From positions 2,251,901-2,315,900 of the forward strand of contig NZ_LT977071.1 of assembly GCF_900250075.1 (NCBI RefSeq): a DNA stretch of 64,000 nt, given 5' to 3'. The notes under the pieces were generated by a model. The model had not been told where the DNA came from. It was given only the letters and a program-made list of their open reading frames with translations, and searched no databases. The DNA comes from Cupriavidus taiwanensis (GTDB taxonomy: Bacteria > Pseudomonadota > Gammaproteobacteria > Burkholderiales > Burkholderiaceae). Position 1 is the first letter of the stretch. The number at the start of each line of letters is the position of its first letter. The translations under genes and the position numbers were made by a program. Positions 28,130-36,711 of the stretch are shown piece after piece.

Positions 28130-29128
28130 CTACTCCGGCACGAAGCCAATCGACCGCAGCAGCTCCGCCTGCCGCTCATAGGCCGCGCGGGCCTCCTTTG
28201 ACAGCGCTTCGCTGCCGAGCGGCTGGCCGTTGTCCATGCCCATGTCTTCCACGTGCTTGCGGTAGCCCGGCTGCTGCACCACCGCCAGGGTGGCGTTGCG
28301 GATCTTCTCCTGCACCGCCGCCGGCACGTCCGGCGGCAGCCACAGGCCCATCCAGCCCGGCTCCGTCATCGCCGGGAAGCCCACCTCGGCGAAGGTCGGC
28401 ACGTCCGGCAGCGCGGGAATGCGCTTGGGGTAGGCCACGGCATAGGCCCTGAGCTTGCCGGCCTTGATCAGCGGCAGCGAAGTGGCCAGCCCGTCGAACA
28501 TCAGCGGCACGTGTCCCCCCATCACGTCCTGCAGCGCGGGCGGCGAGCCCTTGTAGCCGACGTGGCTCATGTTCACCCCCGCCAGTCGGTTGAACTGGAC
28601 CCCGAGGGTCTGGCCGCGCATGCCGGCGGCATACGAGGCGTAGTCGATCTGCCCCGGCTTGCTCTTGATGTAGGCCAGCAGCTCGCTGAAGTTCTTCGCC
28701 GGCAGTTTCGGGTTGCCGACCAGGACCAGGCCGGTGCGCGCCACCTGGGCAATGGGCTTCAGGTCCTTGAACGGATCGAACGAGACCTTCAGCGCCAGCG
28801 GGGTCTCGGAGACGATGCCGCCCTGGATCAGCAGCAGCGTATGCCCGTCGTGCGGCGCCGACAGCAGCGTGCCGACCGCGATCGCGCCGGCGCCGCCGGG
28901 CTTCTGCTCGACGATCACCGGCTTGCCCAGCGACTGCGTCAGCCCCTCGGCGAGCAGGCGCGCGAGGATGTCGGCGGTGCCGCCGGCGGGGCCGCCGACC
29001 ACGATCCTGACCACCTTGGACGGCCACACCTGGGCATGGGCAGCCGATGGGAACGCGGCCGGCAGCGCCAGGCCGAGCATGCATGACAGCAGCGCCCTGC
29101 GGCGCGCCGACGGTTGTGCTTGCTTCAT
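28130..29128 (-). CDS. Bug family periplasmic solute-binding protein
   Basis: A 332-residue TctC-like receptor. It has a twin-arginine-like basic N-terminus (SARRRALLSCMLG) and a cleavage site near AAHAQ, then VVRIVVGGPAGGTADILAR, EQKPGGAGA, APHDGHTL and GYKGSPPALQDVMGGHVPL. It is the last gene of a minus-strand set with BKACE, TauD-like and oxidoreductase genes, so it probably captures that pathway's substrate. No transporter membrane genes are present. Confidence 0.86.
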   Translation of the reverse strand: MKQAQPSARRRALLSCMLGLALPAAFPSAAHAQVWPSKVVRIVVGGPAGGTADILARLLAEGLTQSLGKPVIVEQKPGGAGAIAVGTLLSAPHDGHTLLLIQGGIVSETPLALKVSFDPFKDLKPIAQVARTGLVLVGNPKLPAKNFSELLAYIKSKPGQIDYASYAAGMRGQTLGVQFNRLAGVNMSHVGYKGSPPALQDVMGGHVPLMFDGLATSLPLIKAGKLRAYAVAYPKRIPALPDVPTFAEVGFPAMTEPGWMGLWLPPDVPAAVQEKIRNATLAVVQQPGYRKHVEDMGMDNGQPLGSEALSKEARAAYERQAELLRSIGFVPE

Positions 29129-29217
29129 GGTTGTCTCCGAATGTGCGAGGGTTCGGGGCAGCCAGCCGCCGCCCCTGCCCTTCTACGGGGCCGCCTGCCG
29201 GTGGCAGCCGGCCCGGT

Positions 29218-30276
29218 TCAGGCGGCCTTGCGCAGGAAGCCCTGGTTGCCGCCGTTGCGGTTGGGCGCGAACCCGTTGGCCGCCAGCGTCTCCTCGACCG
29301 TGTCGTAGAACACGCCGATCTTCTGGATCTCGCGCGCTTCCCGGGCGCTTGCCACCTTGCGGCCGAATTCGCCGGCAATGCGCACCAGTTGCTCGATCTG
29401 CTTCACGGTGCTCATCTTGGCCGTGCGCGACTGGTTCCACAGGCAGTCCTCGGTCCCGCAGCGCACATGCAGCCCCAGCGCAATGCCCATCATGTTCACC
29501 GGCAGCACGTTGCGCACCGAGCTTTCGACGGTCAGCACCGCGCCATCCGGCACCGCGCGGACGATGTTGGCCAGGTTGAACACGCTCGGCGCATCCATGC
29601 CGCCGCTGATGGCGACCCAGTTCATCACCAGCGGGCCCTTGTAGATGCCGCGCCGGATCAGCCGCTCGACCGATTCGAAGCTATTGATGTTGTAGCACTG
29701 GAATGCGCTCTGGATGCCGGCGGCGGACAGGCGGCGGATATGCTCCTCGACCCAGCCGGGCTGCGCGGGCACCGTCATTTCCTTGTACGCGTTGAAGATC
29801 GCGGGATTCTCGCGCGAGGTGCCGCGGAAATCCGCCAGTTCGGCATGCTCGGTGACGTTCATCTGCGAGGTGTTCACGGTCACGGTGACCTGGTCCGGCA
29901 CCGGATCGAGTTCGGCCAGCATGTGGCGCGTGTCGTCGGACAGCCACTTCGCGGCATCGCCCTCGTTTTCCGGCGCGAAACTGATCGATCCGCCGACCTG
30001 GATCACCATCTCCGGCACCGCCTTGCGCACCCCGGCGATCAGTTCGTTGAACTTGGACAGGCGCTTCGAGCCCTTGCCGTCGAGTTCGCGCACGTGCAGG
30101 TGCAGCACGGTCGCGCCGGCGTTGTAGCAGTCAACGGCCTTCTGGATCTGGTCCTCCATCGTCACCGGGATGTCTTCCGGAAAGTCGGACGGCAGCCAGC
30201 CGGGCGCGTAGGGGGCCGCGGTGATGATCAGCGGCTGCTGGTTTTCAGGGAACAGGGATCCATCTAGGTAGTGCAC
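29218..30276 (-). CDS. BKACE family beta-keto acid cleavage enzyme
   Basis: A 352-residue protein of the 3-keto-5-aminohexanoate cleavage (Kce, formerly DUF849) family. These zinc enzymes condense acetyl-CoA with a beta-keto acid to give acetoacetate and a new CoA ester. Visible landmarks are ITAAPYAPGW at the start, the metal ligands in TVLHLHVRELDG (HxH) and the late GLHVRCGTEDCLW, where most relatives have a GGHVRVGLED-type sequence. At 352 residues it is longer than typical members (about 280-310). The start is GTG at 30276 with GGAG upstream. It sits with an oxygenase and a Bug receptor. Which of the many BKACE substrates it uses is unknown. Confidence 0.85.
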   Translation of the reverse strand: MHYLDGSLFPENQQPLIITAAPYAPGWLPSDFPEDIPVTMEDQIQKAVDCYNAGATVLHLHVRELDGKGSKRLSKFNELIAGVRKAVPEMVIQVGGSISFAPENEGDAAKWLSDDTRHMLAELDPVPDQVTVTVNTSQMNVTEHAELADFRGTSRENPAIFNAYKEMTVPAQPGWVEEHIRRLSAAGIQSAFQCYNINSFESVERLIRRGIYKGPLVMNWVAISGGMDAPSVFNLANIVRAVPDGAVLTVESSVRNVLPVNMMGIALGLHVRCGTEDCLWNQSRTAKMSTVKQIEQLVRIAGEFGRKVASAREAREIQKIGVFYDTVEETLAANGFAPNRNGGNQGFLRKAA

Positions 30277-30327
30277 GGCATGTCTCCATTGATCGTGGCG
30301 TGGCCAGGCCTGCGGCGCTGGCGCGGC

Positions 30328-31170
30328 TCAGAACGGCTTGTCGCCGATGATGGCGGCGCGCTCCATCTTGCGCGGCGCCGGCCAGTAGTCCTGCACCGCG
30401 TAGTGCTGGGTGCAGCGGTTGTCCCAGATCGCCACGCTGTTGGGCTGCCAGCGGAAGCGCACCTGGTACTCGGGAATCGCCGCCTGGCTGATCAGGTAGT
30501 TCAGCAGATGGCTCGCGCCCGGGGTCTTGTCCTGCCCGTAGCGCACGTTCTCCGGCGTGTGGAAATTGACGAAGTGGGTCGAGAAGCCGCAGACATAGAG
30601 CACCTTCTCGCCGGTTTCCGGATGCGTGCGCACCACCGGGTGCTCGACCGCGGGGTACTGCGCCGCCAGCTTGGCGCGGTTCTCCGGGCTCATCGCCGCG
30701 CCGAAGGAATGCTCGATGCCGTGCTTGGCGCGCAGGCCGGCGATGCGCTGCTTGATTTCCTGCGGCAGGTGCTCATACGCCGCGGCCATGTTGACCCAGA
30801 TGGTGTCGCCGCCGACGGGCGGCGACTCGATGCAGCGCAGCACGCAGCCCATCGGCGGGCATTCGCGCCAGCTGCCGTCGGTGTGGTAGCTGTTCTCGTA
30901 GTTCTCGCGCTTGTCGCTGCGATAGATCTGCACCAGGCCGGGATGGTCGGGATCGCTGCCCGCCACCGGATGGTCTTCCAGTTCGCCGAAGCGCCGCGCG
31001 AACGCCACGTGGTCCGCGCGCGAGATCTCCTGGTCGCGCAGGAACAGCACTTTGTGCTCGAGCAGCAGCGACCTGATCTCGGCAAACAGCGCCGCATCGC
31101 GCGCGGCATCGGCCAGGCTGACGCCGCTCAATTCGGCGCCGATGCTGCAGGTAAGTTGTTGGACTCGCAT
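30328..31170 (-). CDS. TauD/TfdA family Fe(II)/2-oxoglutarate dioxygenase
   Basis: A 280-residue dioxygenase. The iron ligands are visible as HTD in NSYHTDGSWRECPP and the distal His in NRCTQHYAVQDYW, followed by the 2-oxoglutarate-binding Arg in PAPRKMERAAIIG. The family includes taurine and 2,4-D dioxygenases. It lies 51 bp after BKACE's start side and 12 bp before the oxidoreductase gene, in one minus-strand operon. Taurine is possible given tauABC elsewhere in the window, but the immediate partners (BKACE, Bug) suggest a carboxylic acid. Confidence 0.88.
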   Translation of the reverse strand: MRVQQLTCSIGAELSGVSLADAARDAALFAEIRSLLLEHKVLFLRDQEISRADHVAFARRFGELEDHPVAGSDPDHPGLVQIYRSDKRENYENSYHTDGSWRECPPMGCVLRCIESPPVGGDTIWVNMAAAYEHLPQEIKQRIAGLRAKHGIEHSFGAAMSPENRAKLAAQYPAVEHPVVRTHPETGEKVLYVCGFSTHFVNFHTPENVRYGQDKTPGASHLLNYLISQAAIPEYQVRFRWQPNSVAIWDNRCTQHYAVQDYWPAPRKMERAAIIGDKPF

Positions 31171-31182
31171 GAGGACGCTCCT

Positions 31183-32163
31183 TTACAGCACGAAGATCGA
31201 TGAGCCGGTGGTCTTGCGCGACTCCAGGTCGCGGTGGGCCTGGACCGCATCCTGCAGCGCATAGCGCTGGTTGATGCCGATGCGTAGTCGCCCGGCGGCC
31301 ACGTGGCCGAACACTTCCGCGGCCAGTTCGGCCTTCTCGGCGGGATCGGCAATGTAGTCGGCCAGCGCCGGCCGGGTCAGGTAGAGCGAGCCCTTCCGCG
31401 CCAGCAGTTGCGGATCGAACGGCGGGATCGTGCCCGAGGCGGTGCCGACGCAGACCATCAGCCCGCGCCGCCTGAGCGAATCCAGCGAGCCCTGGAAGGT
31501 GCTGCGGCCGACGCTGTCGAACACCACCGATACGCCGGTGCCGTCGGTCAGTTCGCGCACCCGCGTTGCCACGTCCTCGCGGCTGTAGTCGATGATGTGG
31601 TCGCAGCCATGCGCGCGCGCCAGCTCGGCCTTGGCTTCGGTCGAGACCGTGCCGATCACGGTCAGGCCGAGCAGCCTGGCCCATTGCGAGACGATCAAAC
31701 CGACCCCGCCGGCGGCCGCGTGCAGCAGGATGGTCTCGCCGCCGCTGAACGGGTAAATGCGGCGCATCAGGTAGGCCGAGGTCAGGCCGCGCATGGTCAT
31801 CGCCGCGGCGGTCTCGAAGGAAATCGCATCCGGCAGGCGGATCAGCGGCGCGGCGGGCACCAGGCGCTCGGTGCTGTAGGCGCCGAGTGTGTTGGTGAAG
31901 CCCGTATATGTGACGCGGTCGCCTTCCGCGACCTGGGTCACGCCGGGCCCGACCGCCTGCACCACCCCGGCCGCCTCAACGCCCATGCCGCTGGGCAGCG
32001 GCACCGGGTAGGTGCCGTTGCGGAAGTAAGTGTCGGCATAGTTGAGCCCGACCGCGACGTGGCGGATCCGTACCTCGCCCGGGCCCGGATCGCCGACTTC
32101 GGCGTCCTCGTAGCGGAGGACTTCGGGGCCTCCGGTCTCATACATGCGAATGGCTTTGGCCAA
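31183..32163 (-). CDS. NADPH:quinone oxidoreductase (Qor-like)
   Basis: A 326-residue zinc-free medium-chain reductase with AAAGGVGLIVSQWARLLG as its nucleotide-binding motif and FDSVGRSTFQGSLD downstream, close to classical Qor. The start is a TTG at 32163, chosen because AGGAGACAGCC precedes it with ideal spacing; the next ATG is six codons later. It is first in the operon Qor-TauD-BKACE-Bug and divergent from the AraC gene at 32325. It probably reduces quinones or enones arising in the pathway. Confidence 0.85.
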   Translation of the reverse strand: MAKAIRMYETGGPEVLRYEDAEVGDPGPGEVRIRHVAVGLNYADTYFRNGTYPVPLPSGMGVEAAGVVQAVGPGVTQVAEGDRVTYTGFTNTLGAYSTERLVPAAPLIRLPDAISFETAAAMTMRGLTSAYLMRRIYPFSGGETILLHAAAGGVGLIVSQWARLLGLTVIGTVSTEAKAELARAHGCDHIIDYSREDVATRVRELTDGTGVSVVFDSVGRSTFQGSLDSLRRRGLMVCVGTASGTIPPFDPQLLARKGSLYLTRPALADYIADPAEKAELAAEVFGHVAAGRLRIGINQRYALQDAVQAHRDLESRKTTGSSIFVL

Positions 32164-32324
32164 GGCTGTCTCCTGATTGTGGTGTCCTGCCCGCGCCGCT
32201 ATCATTGGCGCGGCGCAGTCGATTGTGAGACAGCCGGGCCGCAGCGCCCTTGACCGATCGCGCCAGGATTTGCCATTTGACGACGGACACGACCGACGCC
32301 CCCACCCACTCTCGCGGCAGCCCC

Positions 32325-33323
32325 ATGACCGTCCTTGTTCGCAGCGCATCGCTGACCAAATACCTGGGCATTGCCCGGGGCGCGGGCCTGGATCCGGTGC
32401 AAATGGTGGCCCGGGCCGGCCTGGACCAGGCGTGCCTGTACACGCCCGACCTGCGCATCCCCGAGCAGCGCCTGGCGCAAGTGCTGGAGGCCTCGGCGCG
32501 CGAGACCAGCTGCCATTCGCTGGGCCTGATGGTGGGGGAATCGTGGCGCCTGTCGGACTTCGGCCCGGTCAGCCTGCTGTTGCAGCACCAGCCCACGCTG
32601 CGCGACGCGCTGGCCGAGATCGAGCGCTACCGCCACTGGCTGAGCGACTCCATCGCCATCCTGGTCACCGAGCATCGCGGTGTCGCGGTGCTGCACGTGA
32701 CGCTGCAGACCGGGCGGCAACAGCCCGGCCGGCAGGCGATGGAACTGACCGTGGCCGCATTGCACAGCCTGATCCGCGCCATCCTGGGCGAGTCGTGGAT
32801 GCCGCACAGCGTGCATTTCGCGCATGCGGCGCCGGCCGACCTGCGCATCCACCGGCGCCTGTTCGGGCCGCGCATCGAATTCGGTTCGGACTTCGACGGA
32901 CTGGTGCTTGCCGGTGGCGACCTGGATCGCGTCAATCCCCTGGCCGATGCCAGCCTGGCCGGGTACGCGCGGGGTTTCCTCGACCTGCAGCCGGGGGCCG
33001 GCAAGCCATCCCTCGCCGCGGACGTGCGGCGCACCCTCAACCAGTTGCTGCCGCGCGGACGCGGCGCGGTGGAACAGGTCGCGCAAAGCCTGGGCACCAG
33101 CCCGCGCACGCTGCAGCGCCAGCTGGAACAGGATGGCCTGACGTTCTCCGCACTGGTCAATGAAGTGCGCCGCGAGCTGGCGCAACGCCATCTGCAGGAT
33201 CCGCGGCGGCCGCTGGCGCAGGTCGCCACACTGCTCGGGTTTTCAGAACCGAGCGCATTCTCGCGCTGGTTCGCGGCGCAGTTCGGCAAGTCGCCGACGC
33301 GCTGGCGCCAGGACGGCGCCTGA
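32325..33323 (+). CDS. AraC family regulator with arabinose-binding-like N-terminal domain
   Basis: A 332-residue regulator of the OruR/ArgR-like AraC group. An approximately 190-residue N-terminal sensor domain (PF12625-type, with GLMVGESWRLSDFGPVSLLL) precedes the C-terminal helix-turn-helix (about 235-330, including LLGFSEPSAFSRWFAAQFG). The ATG at 32325 is preferred over an upstream TTG at 32250. It is divergent from the Qor-TauD-BKACE-Bug operon, its probable target, with about 160 bp between starts. Inducer unknown. Confidence 0.88.
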   Translation: MTVLVRSASLTKYLGIARGAGLDPVQMVARAGLDQACLYTPDLRIPEQRLAQVLEASARETSCHSLGLMVGESWRLSDFGPVSLLLQHQPTLRDALAEIERYRHWLSDSIAILVTEHRGVAVLHVTLQTGRQQPGRQAMELTVAALHSLIRAILGESWMPHSVHFAHAAPADLRIHRRLFGPRIEFGSDFDGLVLAGGDLDRVNPLADASLAGYARGFLDLQPGAGKPSLAADVRRTLNQLLPRGRGAVEQVAQSLGTSPRTLQRQLEQDGLTFSALVNEVRRELAQRHLQDPRRPLAQVATLLGFSEPSAFSRWFAAQFGKSPTRWRQDGA

Positions 33324-33333
33324 GGCGGGCCGC

Positions 33334-33750
33334 CTACTTCAGGTACTTCATCGTGGCCACGCCAGTGGCCACCAGCAGCTCGCCATCCAGCCACACCTCG
33401 GCCCGCGAAAAGAAGATCGAACGCCCGCGGCGGTCGACCATCCCCTTCGCCGTCAGCAGCTTGCCGGTCCCGTTGCTGAGGAAGTTCGATGTCAGCGACA
33501 GCGTGACCGCATGCCGCGGGCTCTCGTGCGGCGCGGCGTAGAGGCCGGCATAGCCGGTGGCGGCATCGAGCAAGGTGCAGATCGTGCCGCCATGCACGAC
33601 GCGGCTGCGGTTGAGCATGCTGGGCGCGAGCGGCAGTTCCAGCTCGACATGGTCGTCGCGCCAATGGGTGATCCTGACCCCGATGCTTTCCAGTGCGGGA
33701 TTGTCGAGGCTGTATGCCTCGCCCTTGCCTGCTGCCATTGCCGCGTCCAT
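33334..33750 (-). CDS. PaaI-type hotdog-fold thioesterase
   Basis: A 138-residue single hotdog-domain protein with the PaaI/HGG motif RVVHGGTICTLLDAATGYAG. Such enzymes hydrolyse acyl-CoA or aryl-CoA thioesters as tetramers in the cytoplasm. The frame extends to 33870. The ATG at 33750 begins the conserved part, though a striking AGGAGG lies upstream near 33780 next to an in-frame TTG at 33777, so a nine-residue longer form is possible. It is convergent with the AraC gene and divergent from methanethiol oxidase. Confidence 0.85.
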   Translation of the reverse strand: MDAAMAAGKGEAYSLDNPALESIGVRITHWRDDHVELELPLAPSMLNRSRVVHGGTICTLLDAATGYAGLYAAPHESPRHAVTLSLTSNFLSNGTGKLLTAKGMVDRRGRSIFFSRAEVWLDGELLVATGVATMKYLK

Positions 33751-33991
33751 CGCCCGGATTTCCCTTTGCTTGATCAAGCCTCCTTTCTGCGCGATCTGCG
33801 TGTTTCCGACAATCTGTATTTCGCAAACCGGACCTTCCGCCGGCATGAATCCGCGCATGCGGCGCGGCACGCACGGCTTTGACTCGGCTTGCAGAACGAC
33901 CTAGGCTAGGTAGGCTTAGCGCGCACTCGGCCACCCGCCAAGTGACGTACCGGCGATGTCGCGAGGTCCGCCAGGACCAGGAGGGCACACC

Positions 33992-35398
33992 ATGAACATG
34001 CGGCCAGATCCGACGTTTCACGCCTCGCCGGAGCTTGCGATCCACGCGCCCGCGGAATCCTTCGCCTACACGGTGCTGCTCAGCCCCGGCGGCGCGCAGC
34101 CCGACGCGCTCGCGGTGATCGACGTCAAACCCGGATCGCCGACCTACAGCCAGGTGGTGCACACCGTGCCGATGACGCACAAGGGCGACGAGCTCCATCA
34201 CTTCGGCTGGAACGCCTGTTCGTCGGCGCTGTCGCCGCTGACCGGACATGCGTTCCTGGAGCGGCGCTACCTGATCATTCCGGGGATGCGCTCGTCGCGC
34301 CTGTATATCGTCGACACCAAGCCGCATCCGACCCAGGCGCGCATCCACAAGATCGTCGAGCCCGACGAGATCTTCCGCAAGACCGGCTATTCGCGGCCGC
34401 ATACCGTGCACTGCGGGCCCGGGGGCATCTATGTCAGCACGCTGGGCGGCGGCGGGCCGGACGGCACCGACGGCGCCCCCGGCATCTTCATCATGGACTG
34501 CGAAACCTTCGAGGTGCTGGGCCGCTGGGAGATCGACCGCGGCGAGCAGCAGAAGCACTACGACTTCTGGTGGAACCTGCCGCGCGACTACATGGTGTCG
34601 AGCGAATGGGCCCTGCCCCCGCAGTTCGAGAACGGCCTGGTGCCCGAGGATTTGCTCGGCAACCGCTACGGCCACAAGCTGCATTTCTGGGACCTGCGCG
34701 CGCGCCGCAACGTGCAGACCATCGACCTGGGCGCCAATCACCAGATGGCGCTGGAAGTCCGGCCCGCGCATGATCCGGTGCGCGAGTACGGCTTCGTCGG
34801 CGTGGTGGTCGACACCACCAACCTGGAAGGCTCGATCTGGACCTGGTGGCGCGAAGGCGGCAAGTTCCACGCCGAAAAGACGGCGACGATCCCGCCCGAA
34901 GCCGCCGACGCAAGCCAGTTGCCGCCGCTGCTGCAAGGCTTCGGCGCGGTGCCGCCGCTGGTGACCGATATCGACCTGTCGCTGGACGACAGGTTTCTCT
35001 ATGTGTCGTGCTGGGGCACGGGCGAGATGCGCCAGTACGACGTCACCGATCCGCGCAAGCCCAGGCTGGCGGGCTCGGTCCATCTCGGCGGCATGGTCCG
35101 CCGCACCCCGCACCCGAACGGCAAGCCCTTCGCCGGCGGCCCGCAGATGGTGGAGATCAGCCGCGACGGCCAGCGCGTCTACTGGACCAATTCGCTGTAT
35201 TCCACCTGGGACCAGCAGTTCTACCCCGATGGCATTCCCGGCGCGCAGGTCATGGCCCGCGCCGGAGCGGACGGTGGCCTGGAGCTGGCCGACGACTACT
35301 GGGTCGAATTTCCCGAAGGCTACCGCGCGCACCAGATCCGGCTGGAAGGCGGCGACTGCTCGACCGATTCGTTTTGCTATCCCTCGGCCAGGGCTTGA
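33992..35398 (+). CDS. mtoX: methanethiol oxidase (SBP56/SELENBP1 family)
   Basis: A 468-residue member of the selenium-binding-protein-56 family, whose bacterial enzymes oxidise methanethiol to formaldehyde, hydrogen peroxide and hydrogen sulfide using copper. Hallmarks are HHFGWNACSSA (near residue 70), SRPHTVHCGPGGIYVSTLG (about 133), DFWWNLPRDYMVSSEWA and the C-terminal HQIRLEGGDCSTDSFCY. Histidines in these motifs are candidate metal ligands. No signal peptide is visible, unlike periplasmic MtoX, so it may be cytoplasmic. CCAGGAGGG precedes the ATG. The next membrane gene starts inside its stop codon. Substrate is inferred from family. Confidence 0.85.
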   Translation: MNMRPDPTFHASPELAIHAPAESFAYTVLLSPGGAQPDALAVIDVKPGSPTYSQVVHTVPMTHKGDELHHFGWNACSSALSPLTGHAFLERRYLIIPGMRSSRLYIVDTKPHPTQARIHKIVEPDEIFRKTGYSRPHTVHCGPGGIYVSTLGGGGPDGTDGAPGIFIMDCETFEVLGRWEIDRGEQQKHYDFWWNLPRDYMVSSEWALPPQFENGLVPEDLLGNRYGHKLHFWDLRARRNVQTIDLGANHQMALEVRPAHDPVREYGFVGVVVDTTNLEGSIWTWWREGGKFHAEKTATIPPEAADASQLPPLLQGFGAVPPLVTDIDLSLDDRFLYVSCWGTGEMRQYDVTDPRKPRLAGSVHLGGMVRRTPHPNGKPFAGGPQMVEISRDGQRVYWTNSLYSTWDQQFYPDGIPGAQVMARAGADGGLELADDYWVEFPEGYRAHQIRLEGGDCSTDSFCYPSARA

Positions 35399-36060
35399 GC
35401 GGGCACGACTGGGAACAGCTTGGCCTGTGGTCGGCGGTGCTGGCCAGCGGGCTCTATCACGGCGTCAATCCGGCGATGGGATGGCCGCTGGCGGTATCGA
35501 ACGGCCTGCTGGCGCACAGCGGCCGGGCCCTCGTTGCCGCGCTGGGGTATCTGGCCGCCGGGCACGCGCTGGCGGTGCTGGCGGTGACGCTGCCGTTCGG
35601 CATGCTGGCCGCGCTGGTCGCCTGGCAGGCGCAGATCCGCATTGGCGCCAGCCTGCTGCTGGTTGCCGCCGGCATCGCGCTGCTGCTCAGGCGGGGGCAT
35701 CCGCGGGCGCTGGTGCGCATCGCGCCAGCGCGGCTGGCGCTATGGTCGTTCGCGGTGGCGATCGCGCATGGCGCCGGGCTGATGCTGGTGCCGATCTATC
35801 TTGGGCTGTGCCGTACCGATAGCGAGCCGGGCCACCAGGCGGCCGCCACGCTTGCCGGCGCCAACCTGGGCATGGCGCTGGCCGTCGCGCTGCTGCATAC
35901 GCTGGCCATGTTTGCCATGGGCGGCGGCATGGCGTGGCTGGTCTACCGCTACCTGGGGCTGCAGTTCGTTTCGCGCAGCTGGTTCAACCTGGAGGCGGTC
36001 TGGGCCCTCAGCCTCATCCTGGTGGGGATGCTGGCGCTGGGGCTGGAAGCGTCCGGCTAG
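35395..36060 (+). CDS. conserved multi-pass membrane protein coupled to mtoX
   Basis: A 221-residue, strongly hydrophobic protein with about six membrane segments. The early motif SGLYHGVNPAMGWPLAVSNG has His and Asn-Pro in the first helix, recalling metal or ion transporters. AHGAGLMLVPIYLG lies further on, with an additional histidine. The likely start is TTG at 35395, overlapping the mtoX stop as TTGA; an in-frame TTG at 35374 is the alternative. I recognise it as a recurring companion of SBP56 genes but know no function. Metal delivery to the oxidase is a guess. Confidence 0.7.
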   Translation: MSGHDWEQLGLWSAVLASGLYHGVNPAMGWPLAVSNGLLAHSGRALVAALGYLAAGHALAVLAVTLPFGMLAALVAWQAQIRIGASLLLVAAGIALLLRRGHPRALVRIAPARLALWSFAVAIAHGAGLMLVPIYLGLCRTDSEPGHQAAATLAGANLGMALAVALLHTLAMFAMGGGMAWLVYRYLGLQFVSRSWFNLEAVWALSLILVGMLALGLEASG

Positions 36061-36069
36061 GAACCGGGT

Positions 36070-36588
36070 TCAGCCGGCCAGCCGCGCCGCCAGCCGCCCG
36101 CGCGTGATGGCCGCGATCTGCGCCAGCGCCTCGTCCAGTTCCTGCTGCGTGCTGCGGCCGATGCGGCGCTCGAACGCGGCAAAGATGCCTTCGCGGGTGT
36201 AGTGGCGCACGCAGATGATGAAGGGGAAGCCGTGGCGCGCCTGGTAGTCCGCGTTGAGCTGGTCCAGCGCGGCTTCCTGCTGCGCCGACATCGCATCCAG
36301 GCCGGCGCTCTTCTGCTCGGCGTTGGAATCCGCCGTCATGGTGCCCGCGCGGATATTGCGCGCCGACAGCTGCGGGTGCAGGTTCAGGAAATCGCACTGG
36401 CGCGGCGCATCGAGCTTGCGCACCACGTCCATCATCGCGCCATGCAACGCCGCCACCGAGGCGAACGGCCGCTGTGCCCAGGCGCCTGCCGCGGCCTGCG
36501 GAAAGTGTTCGAACACGCTGCCGAAGGCCTCGGCAAAGGCCGCTTCGTCCAGCGCATTGACCGACGCCAGGTCGAGGGGGTGAGACAT
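36070..36588 (-). CDS. uraD: 2-oxo-4-hydroxy-4-carboxy-5-ureidoimidazoline (OHCU) decarboxylase
   Basis: A 172-residue all-helical OHCU decarboxylase, the third step of urate breakdown to (S)-allantoin. The catalytic His lies in FLNLHPQLSA and the family motif FPFIICVRHYTREGI is present, ending with the usual ITRGRLAARL. It works with 5-hydroxyisourate hydrolase, encoded at 39968. A uricase gene is not in the window. It is convergent with the mtoX-linked membrane gene and has a candidate operator at 36688. A LysR gene follows upstream on the same strand. Confidence 0.92.
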   Translation of the reverse strand: MSHPLDLASVNALDEAAFAEAFGSVFEHFPQAAAGAWAQRPFASVAALHGAMMDVVRKLDAPRQCDFLNLHPQLSARNIRAGTMTADSNAEQKSAGLDAMSAQQEAALDQLNADYQARHGFPFIICVRHYTREGIFAAFERRIGRSTQQELDEALAQIAAITRGRLAARLAG

Positions 36589-36687
36589 GGAAGCTTCTCC
36601 CGTAGGGATTCCCGCAAGGGCAATCGTTGGATACGGGGCCGAGTATAGGAACGCCCCGCCGCAGCGGCGAGAGCCGGCGCCCTATAG

Positions 36688-36707
36688 ATCGGATAACAGA
36701 AACCGAT
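36688..36707. promoter_or_regulatory. candidate operator upstream of uraD
   Basis: ATCGG-N10-CCGAT is a perfect 5-bp inverted repeat spaced by 10 bases, 100 bp upstream of the uraD start and just after the LysR stop. The spacing fits a LysR-type site, so the adjacent LysR protein may bind here. Short arms make chance occurrence possible. Confidence 0.35.
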
Positions 36708-36711
36708 ACCG

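Noticed and set aside
36061..36072. GAACC-G-GGTTC as an operator
   Set aside because: The arms are five bases and it lies at a convergent gene end, so it could be chance or a weak hairpin.
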